Shown: in pieces, positions 58,455 to 64,000 of the stretch | Numbering within the stretch: the first letter of the stretch is position 1 | Layout: each line of letters opens with the position of its first letter | NCBI RefSeq assembly: GCF_023159225.1 | Contig: NC_063171.1 | Span: 8,481,886 to 8,545,885 of the forward strand | DNA: 64,000 nt | DNA from: Perognathus longimembris pacificus | Lineage: Eukaryota > Chordata > Mammalia > Rodentia > Heteromyidae | Reading direction: 5' to 3' | Program-made: the position numbers and the translations under genes | Notes under the pieces: generated by a model | What the model was told of the DNA's origin: nothing | Databases searched by the model: none | Seen by the model: only the letters and a program-made list of their open reading frames with translations

Positions 58455-58790
58455 TGATGGTATGAGGTTTCAATGTCAGGGCCTTCTACTTGCTAGACAA
58501 GCACTCTACCTCTTGGGATATTTCTCCTGATCATTTTACTTGGTTTATTTCCAGATAGGGCCCCAATTTGGCCCAGAGCAGCCTAAGACCAGAGTGATCC
58601 TACTTATATCACTATATAGCTGAATTAGTATTATACACCCCATGCTTGGCTTATTTTTTTTCACTCTAGTCTTTTTTTTTTTTTAAATCAGGCTTTGAAC
58701 CATCTCCCATCCTCCCATCTCTGCCTCGCCTCCTGACTAGCTGAGATTACAGGTTATGCCTTCATACTCCCTCTCTCACAGTTTTTGAAA
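58455..58790 (-). mobile_element. Three-part SINE: ID-like plus two B1-like units
   Basis: In minus order: ID-like (TCAGGGCCTTCTACTTGCTAG, AGCACTCTACCTCTTGGG), then a B1-like unit and a second one (GCCTCCTGACTAGCTGAGAT, TTACAGGTTATG). Diverged; same layout as 42655. Confidence 0.65.
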
Positions 58791-58989
58791 AAGTGGATTC
58801 CACTATGACATTTTCACACACATATGCACACACATAAATATTACCACATTACCTTTCTCCCTGCACAAGTTCCCTCCAACGTTAAGCCCCTCTTTTATGT
58901 TCATGTCCCTTTATTGTTTAAACCTACACTCTGACTATATGAAAAAGTAATATTTGCCTTTCTGAGTTTAACTTATTTTACAAATGACT

Positions 58990-59285
58990 TATGACCTAGC
59001 AATTCTACTCCTGGGCATTTATACACCACAAACAAAGCCACACTAAAGCTACCAGTGCAATTATGATCATTGCAGCATTGTTTACCATAGTCAAGATATG
59101 GAATCAACACAGATACCCTTCAGTGGATGAAGTAAATGTGGCATATATACACCATGAAATTCTATGCTTCCATCAGAAAAAAGATATTGTACCATTTGTA
59201 TGCTAAATCCAAAGAAACATAGGCTGCATGGTTTCCCCCTCATTTGTTGTAACTAGAATGTGCCTATGTATTCTACAAGCAAACA
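58990..59285 (+). mobile_element. L1 ORF2 end fragment, old
   Basis: ACCTAGCAATTCTACTCCTGGGC, ATTGCAGCATTGTTTACCATAG, GATACCCTTCAGTGGATG, CAAAGAAACATAGGCTGCATGG are L1 ORF2 end landmarks. Frame broken. Confidence 0.8.
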
Positions 59286-60557
59286 CATTTGATGTTAAAA
59301 AAACTTTACATTTACATTGTGTTTTATTTATAAGCAAGGACTATCAACCTCAGGTATAGGGGAGCATTATTTCTGTGTGGTATATATATGGTATATATGT
59401 GGTATATATAGTTTCAGTCATCAAATTTACTCATTCTGCATAGCTGCATGCAAGAAAAAGCACCTGTATACGATAAATATATACCATTGGAGAAAGACTA
59501 TGAAAAGAGAAAACTTGTAAACCAAACTGGAAAGCAAGAAACACAATATAATTCATGTCATCACCACACTTTTGTTATAGTAGTGACTAAAACTAACCAT
59601 AAAGAAGATATCCTTTGTCCAGCACATGCAACCATCCTTGGATTCCTAAATACAGATATGCATAGTGTTAACCAGGACATATAGCAACATATCTGACAAG
59701 GAGGTTACCAAAAACTCACTGAGAGTGAAATGGATAAATACATTATTAGTCAGTGAAACAATAGGCTAGATGTGTAAATACTCTTAAGAAAAACTGCATT
59801 ACTCACATCAACATTATGCTGTACTAAAGAAGAAAGTAACAGAAAGTATACATGCATATAATATAAATCCAACAAAACTCAGGAATACTGTTGGAGGATC
59901 AGCTCTTGAGAACACACATTCACAAGTCCCTATAGCACCATTTCTTTTTTGCTTCTTGATGTGTATGCAGATTTCCCACTAAAGTTCGGTTTCAGAAAGT
60001 TAATCAAGTTCAAAATGGTTATATATTTAGTACAGTTCTGAATATATACTATACTCCAACAAAAAGTTAAAATATAATCCATTATATAGTAAAAAAAAAA
60101 AAAAAACACCAGAAACTCAAGCCCACAATGATATATAAGAGGTAGGCGTAGGGCCATTTGGCTATGCTGTTCCAGGCTTTATAAAAGACAAAAAGGACAA
60201 GGTATAGGATAGGCATTATGGGCTTAGAAACTTTTGGGCAGGAAGAATTTTTGTGTAGGTACCAGTGTGGTGGAATTGGAACTTGACCAAAAGCTAGAGA
60301 ACAATGAAGACTCACAGAACACAAATGGTAGAGAAGACAAGTCTGAAAACATGGGCAGGTGCTAGATAAGATGGGTCTTTCTTGAGTGCAGTTTGTGTTT
60401 CAGAAGTGGAAACTGCATTGTTAGAAAATACCACTGAAGGATTATAAATAACGGGAAACTGATTACAGAAATCATGTGGAGAATATTACTCTCTTTTCTT
60501 TATAGTGAATGAGCAGTGGGGAAGACAAGAAAACAAGTAGACCACAGAAGCATTTTT
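59286..60557. other. AT-rich intergenic DNA
   Basis: No gene seen. A small GTGGTATATATATG tandem repeat lies at 59376-59410 and an A-run at 60091-60107. Confidence 0.5.
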
Positions 60558-60755
60558 TTTTTGGCCAGTCCTGGGCCTTGGACTCAGGGCCTGAGCACTG
60601 TCCCTGGCTTCTTCCCGCTCAAGGCTAGCATTCTGCCACTTGAGCCACAGCGCTGCTTCTGGCCATTTTCTGTATATGTGGTGCTGGGGAATCGAACCTA
60701 GGGCCTCGTGTATCTGAGGCAGGCACTCTTGCCACTAGGCTATATCCCCAGCCCC
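60558..60755 (-). mobile_element. IDL-Geo SINE (CCCGCTC subgroup)
   Basis: Complete copy. Flanks share GACCACAGAAGCAT followed by a T-run (60540-60557 and 60756-60773). It shares CCTTGGACTCAGGG, TTCTTCCCGCTCAAGG, AACCTAGGGCCTC and GGCAGGCACTCTT with the copy at 19385. Confidence 0.96.
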
Positions 60756-60816
60756 GACCACAGAAGCATTTTTTTTTTTAATGTGTTCTGAAGGGAAGAG
60801 ACTTCGAACATGCATT

Positions 60817-60860
60817 AGAGTTTCAGGAGTAGGTGATAAGAGTTTCAGGAGTAGGTGATA
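60817..60860. repeat. 22-bp tandem duplication
   Basis: Two identical head-to-tail copies of AGAGTTTCAGGAGTAGGTGA plus TA, a simple recent tandem duplication. Confidence 0.95.
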
Positions 60861-61039
60861 AGATAAGCAACTGGGATGTGTTTCGGAGGTCTGTATAACA
60901 GGAAACGGTGAAAAATAGAGTATTTAGGCTGTGAGGTAAACAGTGGGATCAAGAAGATATTCTGTTTTGAAATTGAGCGACCAAGTTGGCAATGGGTTTA
61001 TTTGTGGAAATGAAGTAAAGCAATATTTTAGAAATACAT

Positions 61040-61378
61040 TTTTTATTTGTCATCTATTTATTGGTAGAACAAGGATTTAACTTGGAGCCTTATGCTTGCT
61101 AGGCAGGCACTCTACCACATGAGCCACAACCCCAGCCCTTTTGTGTTCTACCTATCCTTTTGGTAGGGTTTCACAATTTCCCCAGTGCTGGCCTTGAATC
61201 ACAATGGCTTCCCAATAGCTAGGATCACAGATTTTCTTCAACACCATGGAGGACTGGTCTCTGTAGAAGATAAGACTCATTAACTTTTTTGCCTGAGCTA
61301 GCCTAGCCTTGTACTGTGGTCCTGATCTTTGTTTTCCTAGTGACTAGTATTATAGGAATGAGTCACCAGTCCAGACAT
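61040..61378 (-). mobile_element. Three-part SINE: ID-like plus two B1-like units
   Basis: ID-like part (GCTTGCTAGGCAGGCACTCTACC, ATGAGCCACAACCCCAGCCC), then GGTAGGGTTTCACAATTTCC...CAATAGCTAGGATCAC and a second B1-like unit (TTTTTTGCCTGAGCTAGCC...ATTATAGGAATGAGTCACC). The best preserved three-part copy. Confidence 0.8.
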
Positions 61379-62004
61379 AAATTTACTTATGCTGGTAGAA
61401 AATGCTAGTTTTTATTCTGTCAAATATGCAAAAGAAAGTAGAGGCACAATATGATTGTTGTGAATTGAGAAAGCACATTGGAGATATGTCAGGGCATGTT
61501 AGGATGAATTTCCCATTTCAAAAATCTGCAAAATTTACAGCAGAGTGCTCACTACAGATGAATTTCACAGAACTTTGTTAGGTCCACTGGGAAAAACGGC
61601 TCCTTCCTTTGCTCTCCCTTGATACACAGGTGGCCCCTTCCCTAGAAGTCCCTCTCTCCACCCAGGTAACTAATGCACCTGAGGGCAGCGGAAGGTGCCC
61701 CAGGCTCTGAGGTCATCGCTGAGGCCACCTCCTTCTTACCCTCTCCCTAGACAATTTTTGTCATTAGTTGTCCCACCCACCCCTGTCTCTGCCCACCCCT
61801 ACTCCCTTGCAGTCTTTCCTTTACTCCTTGCCTTTCTACCTCGTTCCCCTGAATCCCTTGCACCCCCTGCATGCCTCCATCCTGTGCAGGCTGGCACTAT
61901 GCTGTCTCCCCCAACAAAGTGTTTTCTGACTGAACCATGTAGCAATCTCCTTTCTCTGAACCTTACACATTCCATAATTCTGTACCTAAGACTAGGAAAT
62001 GGCC
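61379..62004. other. Unidentified C/T-rich, GC-richer segment
   Basis: 61590-61930 is rich in CCC and CTT runs. A 123-codon open frame at 61695-62066 is proline/leucine-biased and has no recognised similarity. Possibly a decayed LTR or retrocopy, but no boundary signals are visible. Confidence 0.35.
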
Positions 62005-62320
62005 TTTCTTTTAATGGTGCATACCAGGGTTTTAAACTCAGGGTCTCCTACTTGGAAATTCTCTGACTCCTTTTTGCACTGGTTATTTTCAAGATAAAAT
62101 ATTGTTTGTCTGAACATGCACGTGGATTATTGTTCTCCTGCTTTTCTTTTCCCATGGTAGCTGTTATGATAGGCACACCCCAGTAAAATCATTGGTTGAG
62201 GAGTCACAAACGTTTTTGCCTGGGGGGTTATCTTCAAATTTTGATCCTCCTTATTTTAGATCACCAAAGTAACTAGAATTATAGATATGTGCCTCTATCT
62301 CCTGACTAGGAATAATTAGC
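62005..62320 (-). mobile_element. Decayed ID/B1-like composite SINE
   Basis: An ID-like part near 62005-62080 (TAATGGTGCATACCAGGGTTTTAAAC...CTCCTACTTGG) and a B1-like part near 62205-62315 (TTTTTGCCTGGGGGG, TTGATCCTCC, AAGTAACTAGAATTATAG). Confidence 0.5.
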
Positions 62321-62328
62321 TTCATGAA

Positions 62329-62333
<5 letters not shown>

Positions 62334-62372
<39 letters not shown>
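62334..62372. repeat. (TG)n microsatellite
   Basis: About 19 TG units, followed directly by a decayed ID-like monomer (62373-62447, minus). Confidence 0.97.
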
Positions 62373-62373
<1 letters not shown>

Positions 62374-62447
62374 GCACTGAAGACTGCACCCAGAAGCTAA
62401 TTAAGGGTAGGAAAGCATTCTAACTGAACTACACCCCAGGTGCCTTT
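62373..62447 (-). mobile_element. Old ID-like SINE monomer
   Basis: GCACTGAAGACTGCACCCAG...TCTAACTGAACTACACCCCAGG fits an ID reverse complement; the TG repeat sits on its tail side. Confidence 0.55.
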
Positions 62448-63015
62448 AAAATACCTTTGAAATAATATTGGTAGATTACTGACAGACTGTACTTTAGAGA
62501 TTTGGGAAATAATACTTAGATAATGATTAAAAACTGTTAAGCATTTTCAAAAAGCTTTTCCTTGTCTCATGTCTAATGATCTGGGTCTTCTGTATGTCTT
62601 ATATACAATGTGGAGCTGATGCATAGGACTAAGAGTTTTCTTTTGTAAATATTAAGTTTGAAACACCATTGAATATTGTAGGGAAAATGTCAGGTAAGGA
62701 GCTGAAAATTTTTGTCTAGTTATCAATTGGACATTGTGTGTGCATTGCGGTGCCTAACATAGGAATGGAGAGAAATAAATTGGGCAGGGCTTACTGCCCA
62801 GACATAAAAAGGAGTTACGGGAAATAGACCATTGGATATTCAATCACGAAAAAGGTGAAAATGAAGGGAAGGAAAAGATCAAGATGAACACCCACATAAT
62901 GTGATGTGATAGAAGCCTAGAAAATAGTCTTCCAAACAGAAAATAGAATTCCAAATATGTGAAAGCCTAGTTTGAATAATGTAGAACAGAATATATATCA
63001 TATGGGTGGATATTT

Positions 63016-63017
<2 letters not shown>
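62448..63017. other. AT-rich intergenic DNA
   Basis: No gene or confident repeat. Confidence 0.5.

Positions 63018-63072
<55 letters not shown>
63018..63072. repeat. (TG)n microsatellite
   Basis: About 27 TG units on the tail side of the next SINE. Confidence 0.98.
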
Positions 63073-63073
<1 letters not shown>

Positions 63074-63076
<3 letters not shown>

Positions 63077-63297
63077 CATGGGGCTTGCATTCAAGGCTTG
63101 GGCACTGTCCATGAGATTTTTTTTGCTCAAGGCTAGCCCTCTACCACTTTGTGCCACAGTTCCATTTCTGGTTTTCTGGTGCTTAATTGGAGATAAGAGT
63201 CTCCAGGACTTTCCTGCCCAGGAGGGCTTCAAACTGTGATCCTCAGATCTCAGCTTCCTGAGTAGCTAGGATTATAGGCATGAGCCACTGGCCCATG
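63074..63297 (-). mobile_element. B1-like/Geo SINE
   Basis: Geo part (GCTCAAGGCTAGCCCTCTACC), TTAATTGGAGATAAGAGTC, then the B1-like part (GTAGCTAGGATTATAGGCATG). Confidence 0.9.
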
Positions 63298-64000
63298 GCT
63301 TTGTGTCTTTTATAAAGATTAAAGTGGAGGGAATTCGTATGTTCTTAGAACATAAATTACCAGCACGATTTTTCTAAAGGAGTGTAGTCACAGATTATGC
63401 AGCCAAACATTGTTGGAATTATTGATAAAAATGTTATCTCAGTTAAATTTTAGCAAAATTAGTTAACAAGTTTTCAGAATTTCTTCTTGATCTCTGACAG
63501 CTTTTTACAATATGTAATTTGTCAGGATTTATTTCCTCTTCCTACAAGAGAATTGGTGTTTCTATCCACATAATCATGAGTTATAGTCTTTCTCTTTAAG
63601 AAGGTTTCTCACAATAAATAAGCATCAAAAAGTCTCTCTCATTCACTGGCTCAGCATAAGGTAAGAGGGAAATGCAAAAGAATAAACTTCAATAAAAAAT
63701 AAAACACAAGAAGCTAGCAGTACAGGGAAGTGAGTGCAAAGCTGAACCCAGATCCTATTACGAATATTAGAAATGTTCACAGCTCTTAAAATAACTCAAA
63801 AATTTATTTATTTTCTTATTGTTAATTGTTTTGTGTAGTGCTTTGTAATGCTGAAAGTTTTAAAACACATTACAAGCTGTAAGAAGTATGCTAGTTACAT
63901 GCAAACTGAATACCTAAAGATTGCTCAATGTATTTATATATTAAAATGTATCATTAGCAATATAAGACTGCATCAAGAAGGACTGGTTTTTCTTTAATCC
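63298..64000. other. AT-rich intergenic DNA
   Basis: No gene or confident repeat to the window end. Confidence 0.5.

Noticed and set aside
61695..62066. 123-codon proline/leucine-rich open frame
   Set aside because: C/T-rich composition, runs into a SINE at its 3' end, no family resemblance.
1..64000. A new defence, toxin or mobile-genetic system
   Set aside because: Both strands were read; all strong signals are explained by receptor genes, one ciliary gene, a retrocopy and retrotransposons.

Overview
This is a 64 kb window of mammalian nuclear DNA, almost certainly from a rodent of the superfamily Geomyoidea (pocket mice, kangaroo rats, pocket gophers). The strongest clue is a young dimeric SINE seen about nine times: a tRNA-Ala/ID-like left half fused to an unrelated right half. 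This is the architecture published as IDL-Geo and reported as restricted to Geomyoidea. The DNA is AT-rich, gene-poor and dense with L1 and SINE copies. There are no prokaryotic operons, CRISPR arrays, tRNA or rRNA genes.

Layout. 1-10.7 kb: L1 fragments, a solo LTR, SINEs and a three-layer nested insertion. 10.8-11.7 kb: a class II olfactory receptor (OR) pseudogene on the minus strand (one frameshift, two stops). 11.7-27 kb: L1s of several ages, including two with the inverted 5' ends typical of twin priming. 27.3-28.2 kb: a long polypyrimidine tract. 28.2-33.8 kb: a vomeronasal type-1 receptor (V1R) pseudogene lying between two copies of a duplicated segment that looks like V1R upstream sequence. 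35.4-41.2 kb: the one complete multi-exon gene, Cfap144 (Fam183a/b), four coding exons, 135 codons, with a perfect RFX X-box 84 bp before its ATG. 41-55 kb: repeats without genes. 55.2-56.2 kb: a processed retrocopy of the 3' part of SETD9 with a perfect 14-bp target-site duplication. 56.3-57.2 kb: one intact OR gene of the OR2T type. 57-64 kb: repeats.

The genes do not form a pathway. The window is a piece of a chemoreceptor cluster (OR and V1R remnants plus one intact OR) with a ciliary gene embedded in it. From memory, mouse Fam183b also lies in an OR cluster on chromosome 11 that corresponds to the human 1q44 OR2T/OR14 cluster, so this may be conserved synteny; that needs a genome-browser check.

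I found no new biological system. The most informative observations are historical: a SETD9 retrocopy landing 85 bp upstream of an intact OR start codon with a 5' end that does not match the expected SETD9 reading frame; a duplicated V1R-upstream segment whose copies are dated by a SINE present in only one; a conserved 35-nt candidate noncoding exon in both copies; two twin-primed L1s; a solo LTR; and layered SINE generations. All calls are by eye; repeat family names and divergences were not computed.
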